This document shows, piece by piece, positions 1 to 8,369 of a stretch of 64,000 nt of DNA. A model generated the notes under the pieces. It did no database searches and was not told the origin of the DNA. It was given only the letters and a program-made list of their open reading frames with translations. Origin of the DNA: Stigmatella aurantiaca (lineage in GTDB: Bacteria; Myxococcota; Myxococcia; Myxococcales; Myxococcaceae); contig NZ_FOAP01000034.1 in NCBI RefSeq assembly GCF_900109545.1, positions 21,031 to 85,030 of the forward strand, given 5' to 3'. Numbering within the stretch: position 1 is the first letter of the stretch; the number at the start of each line of letters is the position of its first letter. A program made the translations under genes and the position numbers.

Positions 1-1
1 C

Positions 2-121
2 GGCCAGCTCATGGGCGAGGCGCTGGACCATGCCTCGGACGAGGCCCGGCTTTCCCGCATCCACGGCCAGGTGAAGGAGCTGACGAAGTCCTTTCCGCTT
101 TATGCCTCGCGCTTGAGGTAG
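2..121 (+). CDS. glyA: Serine hydroxymethyltransferase, C-terminal end (partial)
   Basis: Only the last 39 codons lie in the window; the gene enters from the left edge and stops at a TAG. The visible tail has the helix rich in Asp, Glu and Arg and the ending KSFPLYASR that I recognise from the C-terminus of bacterial serine hydroxymethyltransferase (serine plus tetrahydrofolate to glycine plus methylene-tetrahydrofolate). The following gene, nrdR, starts 11 bases downstream, and glyA-nrdR-rib is a familiar bacterial order, which supports the call. No catalytic residues are visible in this fragment, so the assignment rests on the tail sequence and context. Confidence 0.72.
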   Translation, partial: GQLMGEALDHASDEARLSRIHGQVKELTKSFPLYASRLR

Positions 122-131
122 CCTCTCCTTC

Positions 132-629
132 GTGCGTTGCCCCTTCTGCCAGGACGCCGAGAACAAGGTCATCGACTCGCGCGAGTCGCACGAGGGGACC
201 GTCATCCGCCGGCGCCGCGAGTGCTTGCAGTGCAAGCGGCGCTTCACCACCTATGAGCGGGTCGAGGAGCTCTACCCGCTCATCGTGAAGAAGGACGGCC
301 GCCGGGAGGCCTTCGACCGGGAGAAGATCCTCTCCGGCCTGAAGAAGGCCTGCGAGAAGCGGCCCGTCTCCGCCGACCAGATTGAGGAGACGGTGGGCGC
401 CATCGAGCGGCTCCTCCAGGGCATGGGCGAGAAGGAAGTGCCCTCGCGCGTCATTGGCGAAGAGGTGATGCGGCGGCTGCAGGCGCTGGATGTGGTGGCC
501 TACGTGCGCTTCGCCTCGGTGTACCGGAGCTTCCGGGACGTCGATGAGTTCATGAAGGAGCTCAAGGACCTCGCCGATCAGTCGAAGGCCGCCAGCCCCA
601 AGCCCGGGGAGGAGGGGCCGTCATCATGA
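132..629 (+). CDS. nrdR: Transcriptional repressor NrdR (GTG start)
   Basis: Predicted ATP/dATP-sensing repressor of ribonucleotide reductase genes. The 165-residue length is close to the family norm. Residues 1-34 form a zinc ribbon with two CxxC pairs (Cys3/Cys6 and Cys31/Cys34), followed by the Arg-rich stretch and the FTTYERVE motif typical of NrdR. Residues about 49-139 form the ATP-cone domain, starting near [14 protein letters not shown]. The tail (about 145-165) is Lys/Pro/Ser-rich and variable. The start is GTG; it gives directly the conserved MRCPFC beginning. The stop overlaps the start of ribD in an ATGA, implying translational coupling. Family knowledge: NrdR binds NrdR boxes upstream of nrd operons; none was sought outside this window. 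Confidence 0.95.
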   Translation: MRCPFCQDAENKVIDSRESHEGTVIRRRRECLQCKRRFTTYERVEELYPLIVKKDGRREAFDREKILSGLKKACEKRPVSADQIEETVGAIERLLQGMGEKEVPSRVIGEEVMRRLQALDVVAYVRFASVYRSFRDVDEFMKELKDLADQSKAASPKPGEEGPSS

Positions 630-1789
630 GGTTGCTGACGCGGGCGCAGCTCAAGGCGGCAGGCACGCCGCGCGCCAAGCGGGCAGCGGATTTCGACCGT
701 GCGGTGGCCGAGTTCTTCATGCGCATCGCGCTGGAGGAGGCCGCCAAGGGGCTGGGACGCACCAGCCCCAACCCCGCCGTGGGCGCGGTGCTCGTCAAAG
801 GCGGCCGCATCATCGCGCGCGGCTACCACAAGAAGGCCGGCACGGCGCACGCCGAGGTGGTGGCTCTGGAGGCCGCGGGCCCCCGGGCCCGGGGCGCGGA
901 CCTCTACACGACGCTCGAGCCGTGTGACCACTACGGGCGCACGGGGCCGTGCAGCCAGGCCATCATCGACGCCGGGGTGCGCCGGGTCATCTGCGGCTCC
1001 TCGGACCCCAACCCCAAGGTGAACGGCAAGGGCGTGGCCCGGCTGAAGCGGGCGGGGGTCGAGGTGCTCACCCACGTCCTCCAGCAGGAGGCCGACCAGC
1101 TCAACCAGCCCTTCTTCAAGGTCATCCGGACGGGGCTGCCCTACGTCACCCTCAAGGCGGCGGTGACGCTGGATGGCAAGCTGGCCACGGCCACCGGGGA
1201 CTCGCGCTGGGTGACGGGCGAGGCGGCCCGGCACTGGGTGCACCAGCTGCGCGACCGGGTGGACGTCATCCTGGTGGGGGCCAACACCGTGCGGCGGGAC
1301 AATCCGCAGCTCACCACGCGGCTTCCCGGCGGCGGGGGCAAGGATCCGGTGCGCGTGGTGGTGGACTCGCACCTGCGCCTGAAGTCCACGCACACCGTCT
1401 TCACCCAGCGCTCCCCGGCCCGAGTGATTGTCGCCACGCTGGAGGAGCCCCAGGGCGCCAAGGCCCGCCGCTTCGCCCGGCTGGGTGTGGAAGTGTGGCA
1501 GATGCCCGCCCGGCAGGGGCAGGTGGCCCTGAAGGCCTTGCTGGAGCGGGTGGCCCAGGAAGGCCTCAACCACGTGATGGTGGAGGGCGGCGCGGAGATC
1601 TACGGCTCGTTCCTGCGGGAGAAGCTCGCGGACTCGCTGGCGCTCTTCCTCGCGCCCAAGCTGATTGGCAGCCAGGGGCTCTCCTGGTCGGGGGACCTGG
1701 GCGTCAAGCTCATGGCCAATGCTTTTTCCCTGAAGAACCTCACCTTCCAGCAGCTGGGCGAGGACCTGCTCCTCCAGGCACGGCTGTGA
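626..1789 (+). CDS. ribD: Bifunctional riboflavin deaminase/reductase RibD
   Basis: Catalyses two successive steps after GTP ring opening: deamination of the pyrimidine and NADPH-dependent reduction of the ribosyl side chain. The deaminase half (about residues 30-175) carries the zinc site, HAE followed by [12 protein letters not shown]. The reductase half (about 175-387) begins [12 protein letters not shown] and contains GDSRWVTG and the [11 protein letters not shown] motif. The 626 start overlaps the nrdR stop (ATGA) and follows a strong GGAGGAGG Shine-Dalgarno, giving 387 residues, about 20 to 30 longer than usual. An internal ATG at 719 would match the usual length but has no visible ribosome binding site. 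First gene of the rib operon. Confidence 0.95.
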   Translation: MRLLTRAQLKAAGTPRAKRAADFDRAVAEFFMRIALEEAAKGLGRTSPNPAVGAVLVKGGRIIARGYHKKAGTAHAEVVALEAAGPRARGADLYTTLEPCDHYGRTGPCSQAIIDAGVRRVICGSSDPNPKVNGKGVARLKRAGVEVLTHVLQQEADQLNQPFFKVIRTGLPYVTLKAAVTLDGKLATATGDSRWVTGEAARHWVHQLRDRVDVILVGANTVRRDNPQLTTRLPGGGGKDPVRVVVDSHLRLKSTHTVFTQRSPARVIVATLEEPQGAKARRFARLGVEVWQMPARQGQVALKALLERVAQEGLNHVMVEGGAEIYGSFLREKLADSLALFLAPKLIGSQGLSWSGDLGVKLMANAFSLKNLTFQQLGEDLLLQARL

Positions 1790-1812
1790 AGAATCCGTTA
1801 TAAGCCCCGCCG

Positions 1813-2463
1813 ATGTTCACCGGCCTCATTCAGGATGTGGGTGTCGTCGAGCGGGTCGTCCCCGGCGGCATGACGGACTTGTGGATTCGCACCTCGCTCG
1901 GCGCGGGCACCTTCGACCTGGGCGAGTCCATCGCCGTGGACGGCGCCTGCCTCACGGTGGTGGAGCGCGGCGGGGAGACGTTCAAGGTCCAGGCGGCCCC
2001 CGAGACGCTGCGCCGGACCACCGCCGGCGCGCTGCGCCCCGGCGCCCGCGTGAACCTGGAGCGGGCGATGGCGCTGGGGGACCGGCTGGGCGGGCACCTC
2101 GTCGCGGGCCACGTGGACGCGGTGAGCGAGGTGCTGGAGACGCGGGCCGAGGGGGGCTCGTGGGTGATGGCCTTCCGCCTGCCGCCCGAGCTCGCCCCGT
2201 ACTTCATCGACAAGGGCTCGGTGGCGGTGGATGGCATCAGCCTCACCGTCAACGCGGTGCTCGCCGACCGGTTCACCGTGCAGCTCATCCCGGAGACGCA
2301 GGAGCGCACCACGCTGCGCGCCAAGGCGGCGGGCGCCCAGGTGAACCTGGAAGCGGACATGATTGGCAAGTACGTGGCGCGGCTGTTCTCGCTGCGCCAG
2401 GGCCCGGTGAGCGGGCTGACCGAGGAGGCCCTCAGGGCGGCCGGCTTCGGGGTGAAAGGCTAG
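1813..2463 (+). CDS. ribE: Riboflavin synthase alpha subunit
   Basis: Converts two molecules of 6,7-dimethyl-8-ribityllumazine to riboflavin plus a pyrimidine that is recycled to lumazine synthase. The protein has 216 residues and starts with the hallmark [10 protein letters not shown]. It contains two tandem lumazine-binding beta-barrel domains (about 1-97 and 98-200); the second repeats the pattern with [14 protein letters not shown], and the matching first-domain motif is [17 protein letters not shown] (residues about 99-102) marks the domain junction. It lies 23 bases after ribD and 12 bases before ribBA, so it is surely co-transcribed. I use the symbol ribE for the alpha synthase; some nomenclatures call it ribC. 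Confidence 0.96.
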   Translation: MFTGLIQDVGVVERVVPGGMTDLWIRTSLGAGTFDLGESIAVDGACLTVVERGGETFKVQAAPETLRRTTAGALRPGARVNLERAMALGDRLGGHLVAGHVDAVSEVLETRAEGGSWVMAFRLPPELAPYFIDKGSVAVDGISLTVNAVLADRFTVQLIPETQERTTLRAKAAGAQVNLEADMIGKYVARLFSLRQGPVSGLTEEALRAAGFGVKG

Positions 2464-2475
2464 AGGGACGGCAGC

Positions 2476-3666
2476 ATGGGGCGCGGGACGCAGGGACACG
2501 ACGTCATCGAGCTGGTGGAGCGGGCGCTCGCGGAGATCCGCAAGGGCCGCATGGTCATCCTCACGGATGACGAGGATCGCGAGAACGAGGGCGACCTCGT
2601 CATGGCCGCCGAGAAGGTGACGCCCGAGGCCATCAACTTCATGGCCCTGCATGGGCGCGGGCTCATCTGCCTGTCGCTCAACGAGGAGCGCATCCGCCGG
2701 TTGAACCTGCCGCTGATGGTGCAGGACAACAACTCCCCGTTCCAGACGGCCTTCACCGTCTCCATCGAGGCGGCCCGGGGCGTGACGACCGGCATCTCCG
2801 CGGCGGACCGGGCCCGCACCATCCTGGCCGCGGTGGCCCCCAACGCCAAGCCGGGCGACCTGGTCCGGCCCGGCCACATCTTCCCCCTGCGGGCCCGGGA
2901 GGGCGGGGTGCTGGTGCGCACCGGGCAGACCGAGGGCAGCGTGGACCTGGCGCGCATGGCGGGGCTGTCCCCGTCCGGCGTCATCTGCGAAATCATGAAC
3001 CCGGACGGCACCATGGCCCGCAGGCCGGACCTGGTGAAGTTCGCCCGGAAGCACAAGATGGTGCTGCTCTCGGTGGCGGACATCATCCGCTACCGGCTGG
3101 AGCGCGAGCGGCTCATCAAGCGCATCAGCTCGGCCACCTTCGAGCGCCGGGGGGCGGGCACCTTCCAGGCCTACTCCTACGGCAGCGAGGTGGATGCCGC
3201 CGTCCACGTGGCCCTGGTGAAGGGGGACGTGCGCGGCAAGGACGCGGTGCTCACCCGCGTGCACCGCGGTTGCCTGGTGGGCGACCAGCTGGGCAGCGCC
3301 CAGTGTGACTGCGGCAGCCAGCTCGATCAGGCCTTCCAGCGCATCCAGGAGGCGGGCAAGGGGGTCATCATCTACCTCCAGAAGGACATCCCGGCGAAGG
3401 CCCGGCTCCAGTGCACCCACATCCCCAACGAGGAGACCGTCCAGGGCAAGCCGGACCAGACGCGCCTCCGGGAGTTCGGGGTGGGGGCGCAGATTCTCAA
3501 GGACCTGGGGCTGTCCCGGCTGAGGCTCTTGACCAACAATCCCAAGAAGATCGTGGGTCTGGAGAGCTACTCGCTGGAGGTGGTGGAGCAGGTTCCCCTG
3601 ACGGACGGGGAGGCTTCCCGCCGGATGGCGGCGCGCACCCCCCGGCGCCGGCGTGACAAGTCGTGA
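2476..3666 (+). CDS. ribBA: RibBA-type protein: DHBP synthase plus variant GTP cyclohydrolase II domain
   Basis: The 396-residue protein has a 3,4-dihydroxy-2-butanone-4-phosphate synthase half (about 10-210; [11 protein letters not shown] acidic loop, [14 protein letters not shown]) and a GTP cyclohydrolase II half (about 215-380). Two departures are visible. In the first half the usual GHTEA motif reads GQTEG, replacing the metal-ligand His by Gln151. In the second half the zinc cysteines (Cys266, Cys277, Cys279) and the LLTNNPKK motif are present. However, the usual QEGRGIGL loop is replaced by [10 protein letters not shown] and the segment before [10 protein letters not shown] is about a dozen residues short. 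It could be a RibBX-like protein with an inactive second domain, as known in Proteobacteria. The operon position still argues for a riboflavin role. The start is supported by GAGGG upstream. Confidence 0.85.
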   Translation: MGRGTQGHDVIELVERALAEIRKGRMVILTDDEDRENEGDLVMAAEKVTPEAINFMALHGRGLICLSLNEERIRRLNLPLMVQDNNSPFQTAFTVSIEAARGVTTGISAADRARTILAAVAPNAKPGDLVRPGHIFPLRAREGGVLVRTGQTEGSVDLARMAGLSPSGVICEIMNPDGTMARRPDLVKFARKHKMVLLSVADIIRYRLERERLIKRISSATFERRGAGTFQAYSYGSEVDAAVHVALVKGDVRGKDAVLTRVHRGCLVGDQLGSAQCDCGSQLDQAFQRIQEAGKGVIIYLQKDIPAKARLQCTHIPNEETVQGKPDQTRLREFGVGAQILKDLGLSRLRLLTNNPKKIVGLESYSLEVVEQVPLTDGEASRRMAARTPRRRRDKS

Positions 3667-3701
3667 AGACGCGGAGCGGGCCCCTGGTGTAGGAAGCGCA
3701 C

Positions 3702-4199
3702 ATGCCTCGTTACATCGAAGGTGATTTCCTGCCGCCCAAGGGGCGCTTTGCCATTTGCGTGGCCCGCTTCAACGCGTTCATCACCGAGGAGCTCGTCAAG
3801 GGCGCCGTGGACTCGCTCGTCCGCCACGGGGTGGCGGATGCGGACATCGACGTCTACCGCTGCCCGGGCACCTATGAGCTGCCGGGGCTGACGCGCCGGG
3901 TGACCGAGTCCCAGGGCTACGTGGGCGTCATTACCCTGGGCGCCGTCATCCGGGGGGGCACGCCCCACTTCGACTACGTGGCGGGGGAGTGCTCCAAGGG
4001 CATTGGCTCGGTGGCCTTCAGCGCCGCCGCCCAGGCCAAGCCCGTCTCCGTCACCTTCGGCGTGCTCACGTGCGATACGGTGGAGCAGGCCATCGACCGG
4101 GCGGGCGTGAAGGCGGGCAACAAGGGCGCCGACGCGGCCATGGCGTGCCTGGAGATGGTGAACCTCTACGCGAAGATGGCGGAAGGGAAGCGGGGCTAA
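3702..4199 (+). CDS. ribH: 6,7-dimethyl-8-ribityllumazine synthase
   Basis: Condenses the ribitylamino-pyrimidine with dihydroxybutanone phosphate, the penultimate step of riboflavin synthesis. The 165-residue length is normal. Visible signatures are VARFNAFI near residue 22, the CPGTYELP loop, GAVIRGGTPHFDYV with the catalytic His, and FGVLTCDTVEQA followed by NKGADAA near the C-terminus. The ATG follows AGGAAG at a suitable distance. Family knowledge: the enzyme forms pentamers or 60-subunit capsids, and RibE may sit inside the capsid in some bacteria. The nusB gene starts 3 bases after the stop, the widespread ribH-nusB pairing. Confidence 0.96.
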   Translation: MPRYIEGDFLPPKGRFAICVARFNAFITEELVKGAVDSLVRHGVADADIDVYRCPGTYELPGLTRRVTESQGYVGVITLGAVIRGGTPHFDYVAGECSKGIGSVAFSAAAQAKPVSVTFGVLTCDTVEQAIDRAGVKAGNKGADAAMACLEMVNLYAKMAEGKRG

Positions 4200-4202
4200 C
4201 CG

Positions 4203-4628
4203 ATGGGTGCTCGCAGAACGGGGCGTGAGCGGGCGCTCCAGGCGCTCTACCAGTTGGAGATGACGCCGGGCACCTCCGTGTTCGAGGCGCTCTCGTCCGC
4301 GTGGTCGGCCTCCACCGAGGAGGGCAAGCCCGACCCCGAGGCCGTGCGCTTCGCCCAGGAGCTCGTCGACGGTGTGCAGAAGCACCGGGACGAGGTGGAT
4401 CAGCTCATCGAGAAGCACAGCCACAACTGGCGGCTCGACCGCATGTCGCGGATCGACCGCAACGTGCTGCGCCTGGGCGTCTTCGAGCTGAAGTACCGCC
4501 CGGACATCCCCAAGAAGGTCTCCATCAACGAGGCGGTGGAGCTGGGCAAGAACTTCGGCACCGAGGAGTCCAGCGCCTTCGTCAACGGGCTGCTCGACCG
4601 CGTGGCCGTGGCCCTTGGAAAGCCGTGA
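4203..4628 (+). CDS. nusB: Transcription antitermination factor NusB
   Basis: RNA-binding factor that works with NusE (S10) at boxA sequences to prevent premature termination of rRNA transcription. The 141-residue, all-helical protein begins GARRTGRERALQALYQLE, the classic N-terminal arginine-rich RNA-binding helix. The second half carries RMSRIDRNVLRLGVFELKY and ISINEAVELGK-like residues (VSINEAVELGKNFGTEESSAFVNG in the middle of the domain is the family signature, positions about 102-125). The stop overlaps the GTG of the next gene in GTGA. Its neighbour ribH is conserved across bacteria. Confidence 0.96.
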   Translation: MGARRTGRERALQALYQLEMTPGTSVFEALSSAWSASTEEGKPDPEAVRFAQELVDGVQKHRDEVDQLIEKHSHNWRLDRMSRIDRNVLRLGVFELKYRPDIPKKVSINEAVELGKNFGTEESSAFVNGLLDRVAVALGKP

Positions 4629-5116
4629 GCGTCTCCGCCCATGACATCGGCCTCGACGGCCTGGATTCCCTGGCCGGGGTGGATGCCCTGTGCCTCTTCG
4701 TGGCCGAGGATGACCGGCCGCTGAGCGGCACCGCGGGCTACGTGGACTGGCGCCTGTGCGGGGCCCTGTCGCGGGTGCTCCAGCAGGGCTTCTTCCAGGG
4801 GGCCAAGGCTGACTGGCTGCTCTTGCCATCGGATGGGCGGATGCCGTTTCCCCGCATCTTCGCGGTGGGGCTCGGCCGGCGGAAGACCCTGGATGCCGGC
4901 TCCCTGGCGGAGGCCCTGGCCGATGCCGCGCGGGTGCTGACCAAGGCCAAGGTGGAGTCGGTGGCCCTGGAGATTCCGGGCGGGGACCGGGTGGATGAGG
5001 CCGCTCAGGCCGCCGCCCTCCGAGAGCACTTCCTGCCGGGCTTCAAGGGGAAGAACGTTGCGGTGCTGGCGGACAAGGCGCTGGCGAAGCTGGTGGCCAC
5101 CCCCCGCAAATCCTGA
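4625..5116 (+). CDS. Stand-alone peptidase M17 N-terminal-like domain protein
   Basis: A 163-residue protein that resembles the N-terminal, macro-like domain of leucyl aminopeptidases (peptidase family M17) without any catalytic C-terminal domain. Supporting features are a beta strand plus DALCLFVAEDDRPL near residue 20, the central VGLGRRKTLDAGSLAEALADAARVL segment (about residues 79-103) and the strand KVESVALEIPG. The start is GTG inside the nusB stop (GTGA overlap), so it is probably translated together with nusB. No protease active site (metal-binding Lys/Asp/Glu set) is present, so it is not expected to be a peptidase. Role unknown; it might bind a nucleotide-like ligand or protein partner, but this is speculation. 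Confidence 0.65.
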   Translation: MSVSAHDIGLDGLDSLAGVDALCLFVAEDDRPLSGTAGYVDWRLCGALSRVLQQGFFQGAKADWLLLPSDGRMPFPRIFAVGLGRRKTLDAGSLAEALADAARVLTKAKVESVALEIPGGDRVDEAAQAAALREHFLPGFKGKNVAVLADKALAKLVATPRKS

Positions 5117-5187
5117 AGGATCCGCCGTCTGAGGGCTCACCGGCCCGCCGTGCTTCTGCTAGCATTGCCCGGAGCGAGGCGCGCGCT

Positions 5188-5562
5188 ATGGGATTCAAGG
5201 TCCTGATCGTTGAGGATTCCAAGTCATCGCGCGAGTTCATCGCGTCGGCCGTGGAGTCCATTTCCGGCGTGGAAGCCATCACCACCGCCAGCGGCTTCGA
5301 GGCGCTCCGGCTGCTGCCGCGCCACCGCTTCGATCTCATCATCACCGACATCAACATGCCCGACATCAACGGGCTGGAGCTGATCCACTTCGTCAAGAAG
5401 TCCCCCGTGCACTGCGAGACGCCCCTGTTCATCATCACCACCGAGGGGCGGGAGCAGGACCGGGAGCGGGGCATGAAGCTCGGGGCGGTGGAGTACCTGG
5501 TGAAGCCCTTCCAGCCGGCCAGCCTGGAGCGGCTCCTGCGGCAGTACCTGAAGCTGGCATGA
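5188..5562 (+). CDS. CheY-like single-domain response regulator
   Basis: A 124-residue receiver domain with no output domain. All key residues are visible: acidic pair Glu9/Asp10, phosphoacceptor Asp54 in TDINMPDINGLEL, Thr84 or Thr85 in FIITTEG, and Lys106 in VKPF. It is the first gene of the chemosensory operon and probably a substrate of the CheA kinase encoded 19 bases downstream. Output is unknown; in myxobacteria such regulators often act on motility or on gene expression rather than a flagellar switch, since these bacteria glide. The 71 bases upstream contain no convincing promoter by eye. Confidence 0.92.
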   Translation: MGFKVLIVEDSKSSREFIASAVESISGVEAITTASGFEALRLLPRHRFDLIITDINMPDINGLELIHFVKKSPVHCETPLFIITTEGREQDRERGMKLGAVEYLVKPFQPASLERLLRQYLKLA

Positions 5563-5581
5563 GCCAGGAATCGCCGCCGCC

Positions 5582-7771
5582 GTGAATCCGGGAGGCAAAG
5601 CGCTGGCGGAGTTCGTCGCCGAGGCGACGGAGATCCTCGACACGCTGGGCAAGGACTTGCTCACGCTGGATGAGCAGCGTGGCCAGGAGCCGGACCCCGA
5701 GCTCATCAACGGCATCTTCCGCGCGGCGCACTCGCTCAAGGGGCTCGCGGGCCTGTTCAGCCAGGACCGCATCGCCCGGCTGGCGCACGGCACGGAGGAC
5801 CTGCTGGACCGGCTGCGCCTGGGCAAGATGGCCCTGGACGGCATCATCCTGGATGCGCTGATCGAATCGCTGGACGTCTTCCACGCCCTGCTCACGGAGG
5901 TCTCCCGGGGCGACATCTCCTCCGCGCTGGCGGCCCGCTCGGAGGCGCTCGCCGAGCGCTTCACCCGGCTGGGCACCCCGGCGGCGGCGGGCGAGGGCGA
6001 CCCGCTCGACTGGCTGGAGCTGGATCCGCAGATCCGCGCGGTCTTCACGGAGTACGAGGAGCACCGCCTCCGGGAGAACGTCCGGCGAGGCGTTACCCTG
6101 TGGCGGGTGCGGGCGGACTTCGATCTGTCCGACTTCGACAAGGGGCTGTCCGAGCTCAACCAGCGCCTCAAGCCCAAGGGGGAAATCATCAGCACGCTGC
6201 CCTCCGCGCAGCCCAGCAGCGCGAGCGGCATCGCGTTCGATCTCATCTTCGGCGCCAAGGTGCCGGAGGCGGAGCTGGCCTCGGCCCTGGAGGGCACCCC
6301 CGCGCAGCTCTTCCGGCTCACGGTGCACGTGCCTGCTCCCGCCGCGCCGCCCCTGGCGGTGGTGCCCGCCCCGCCTGCTTCCGCCGGGCCCCCCTCCACC
6401 TCCGCGTCGCGCCGCCCGGGCTCCCGGAAGGGCCCGCCCCCCCCGGTGGGCGAGCCGCCCGTGCCCGCCGTGCCGGTGTCGCCCGTGCCGGTGCGCTCCG
6501 CGGTGAATGGGAACGAGGCCCCCTCCCAGACGCCCCGCATGGACGCGGACATGTCCTTGCGCTCGCTCACGCAGACGGTGCGGGTGGACATCCGCCGGTT
6601 GGATGGGCTGATGAACACGGTGGGCGAGCTGCTGCTCATCAAGGCCAACCTGCAGCGCATCGCGGAAGGGGCCCGGCAGGACGGCGCCCACACGCCCTCC
6701 AAGGTGTGGGGCCAGGAGCTGGCGCGGGAGGCGCGGCAGCTCGAGCGCAAGCTGGACTCGCTCCAGAACGGGCTGCTCGAGGCGCGCATGGTGCCCGTGG
6801 GCCAGGTGTTCGACAAGCTGGCGCGCCTGGTCCGGCGCATCGCCCGCGAGGCGGGCAAGGAGCTGGACTTCGTCAGCAGCGGCGGCGAGGTGGAGCTCGA
6901 CAAGCTCATCGTCGAGGAGCTGAGCGATCCGCTGATGCACATCATCCACAACGCCATCGACCATGGCGTGGAGAAGCCCGAGTCGCGGGTGGCCGCGGGC
7001 AAGCCCCGGCGGGCCTCGGTGTCCCTGCGGGCCGAGCAGAAGGGCAACCACGTCATCATCCAGGTGAGCGACGATGGGGCCGGCATCGACGAGTACCGCG
7101 TGCGCGAGGTGGCCCTGCAGCGGGGCCTCATCACCGATGCGCAGGCCGCGGAGATGAGCCGGCGCGAGATGCTCAACCTCATCTTCCTGCCGGGCTTCTC
7201 CACCGCCCGGAGCGTCTCCGAGCTGTCCGGCCGGGGCGTGGGGCTGGACGTGGTGAAGAACAACCTGGGCAACCTCTCGGGTCTCATCGACGTGTGGAGC
7301 GAGCGGGGCCGGGGCTCGGCCTTCCAGCTCACGCTGCCCTTGACGCTCGCCATCATCCGGGCGCTGGTGGTGGGGGTGAGCGGCCGCACCTACGCGGTGC
7401 CCATCAACAGCGTGCTGGAGATCCTCTCCGTCCAGCCCCAGGACATCCGGACGGTGGAGCGCCGGGAGGTGCTGGACTTGCGCGGGCAGACGCTGCCCTT
7501 CGTCCGGCTGGCGCGGATGTTCTCCCTGCCCGAGCGCCCCGTGAGCCGGCACTTCGTGGTGGTGGTGGGGCTGGCGCAGCAGCGGCTGGGCATCGCCGTG
7601 GACGAGCTGTCCGGCCAGCAGGACATCGTCACCAAGCCCCTGGGCGGGCGGCTCCAGTCCATCCGGGGCATCTCCGGGGCCACGGACCTGGGCAACCGCC
7701 GGACGGTCCTGGTGCTGGATGTGGCGGCCCTCCTGGAGGAGGGAATGAACCCGGAGCGACGCTGGGCGTGA
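5582..7771 (+). CDS. cheA: Chemosensory histidine kinase CheA (GTG start)
   Basis: A 729-residue kinase of the chemotaxis class. Domains in order: an Hpt domain (about 1-115) with phosphorylatable His50 in FRAAHSLKGLAGLF; a middle region of unclear fold (about 130-245); a Pro/Ala-rich linker (about 249-319); dimerisation helices (about 330-420); the ATPase domain with N box HNAIDHG near 455 and G boxes DDGAGID and GRGVGLDVV; and a CheW-like regulatory domain from about 583 to the end. No clear P2 response-regulator docking domain is recognisable. It would phosphorylate the two CheY-like proteins and CheB encoded in the same operon. Confidence 0.95.
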   Translation: MNPGGKALAEFVAEATEILDTLGKDLLTLDEQRGQEPDPELINGIFRAAHSLKGLAGLFSQDRIARLAHGTEDLLDRLRLGKMALDGIILDALIESLDVFHALLTEVSRGDISSALAARSEALAERFTRLGTPAAAGEGDPLDWLELDPQIRAVFTEYEEHRLRENVRRGVTLWRVRADFDLSDFDKGLSELNQRLKPKGEIISTLPSAQPSSASGIAFDLIFGAKVPEAELASALEGTPAQLFRLTVHVPAPAAPPLAVVPAPPASAGPPSTSASRRPGSRKGPPPPVGEPPVPAVPVSPVPVRSAVNGNEAPSQTPRMDADMSLRSLTQTVRVDIRRLDGLMNTVGELLLIKANLQRIAEGARQDGAHTPSKVWGQELAREARQLERKLDSLQNGLLEARMVPVGQVFDKLARLVRRIAREAGKELDFVSSGGEVELDKLIVEELSDPLMHIIHNAIDHGVEKPESRVAAGKPRRASVSLRAEQKGNHVIIQVSDDGAGIDEYRVREVALQRGLITDAQAAEMSRREMLNLIFLPGFSTARSVSELSGRGVGLDVVKNNLGNLSGLIDVWSERGRGSAFQLTLPLTLAIIRALVVGVSGRTYAVPINSVLEILSVQPQDIRTVERREVLDLRGQTLPFVRLARMFSLPERPVSRHFVVVVGLAQQRLGIAVDELSGQQDIVTKPLGGRLQSIRGISGATDLGNRRTVLVLDVAALLEEGMNPERRWA

Positions 7772-7808
7772 CGCGGGGGGCGCCAGGGCTGCTATTCTCC
7801 GGGGCCGC

Positions 7809-8369
7809 GTGTCTCGCTTCTCCGAACTGCTCGATGAGTTCTTCTACCGCCCGGACGAGGACGTCGGAGGCTTGCTGGAGTTCGCCGCTGGCAGCGACGA
7901 GGCTCCGGCGCCCCTGCCCGAGGAAGTCCCCGAGGAGTACCTCGCCTTCCTCCTGGAGGGAGAGTGCTACGCCGTGCCCATCCGCTCCGTGCAGGAGATT
8001 GGCAAGGTGCCGCCCTTGACGGAGATTCCCCGGGCCGAGCCCTCCCTGCTGGGGGTGATGAACCTGCGCGGGGACGTCATCCCCGTGTACGACATCAAGC
8101 TTCGGTTGAAGTTGACGGACAAGCCTCCGAAAGTGGCGGGTCCGGACGCAGCGCCGCCCCCCCGCGCGGCGCGCATCGTGGTCGCCCGGACCGAGGAGGG
8201 CCCCGCGGGGATATGGGTGGATTCCGTGAGGGACGTGGTGCGCTTGAAACCTTCCATGCTGGAGCCCCCCCTGCCGGGCAAGGGCAACGAGCGCGACTGC
8301 GTGGTGGGCATCGGGCGGCGCAACTCCCAGCTCTTCATCCTCCTGGATGTCCAGCAGGCCCTCGCATGA
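7809..8369 (+). CDS. cheW: CheW-like coupling protein 1 (GTG start)
   Basis: A 186-residue adaptor expected to link receptors to CheA. After an N-terminal extension of about 45 acidic residues the CheW fold begins at EEYLAFLLEGECYAVPI, followed by GVMNLRGDVIPVYDIKLRL, the standard RG-VIPV-D core of the family. The extension is longer than in minimal CheW proteins and may add a partner-binding element. A low-complexity Pro/Ala insert lies near residues 112-120. The stop overlaps the second cheW start in an ATGA. Two CheW genes in one operon suggest either two receptor classes or asymmetric arrays; this is inference. Confidence 0.93.
   Translation: MSRFSELLDEFFYRPDEDVGGLLEFAAGSDEAPAPLPEEVPEEYLAFLLEGECYAVPIRSVQEIGKVPPLTEIPRAEPSLLGVMNLRGDVIPVYDIKLRLKLTDKPPKVAGPDAAPPPRAARIVVARTEEGPAGIWVDSVRDVVRLKPSMLEPPLPGKGNERDCVVGIGRRNSQLFILLDVQQALA

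Noticed and set aside
1790..1812. An FMN riboswitch controlling the rib genes
   Set aside because: There is no room: ribD overlaps nrdR, and the gap between ribD and ribE is only 23 bases. No RFN-like conserved sequence was seen before ribE, ribBA or ribH.
2476..3666. A frameshift in ribBA as the reason for the missing cyclohydrolase motif
   Set aside because: The other two frames in 3361-3480 do not encode QEGRGIGL or the following helix, and the frame is continuous through LLTNNPKK. The divergence looks genuine.
5224..7552. Two long minus-strand frames over the cheA region
   Set aside because: Same effect: they mirror the cheA codons and contain Arg/Ser-rich or His/Gly-rich low-complexity sequence without motifs or ribosome binding sites.
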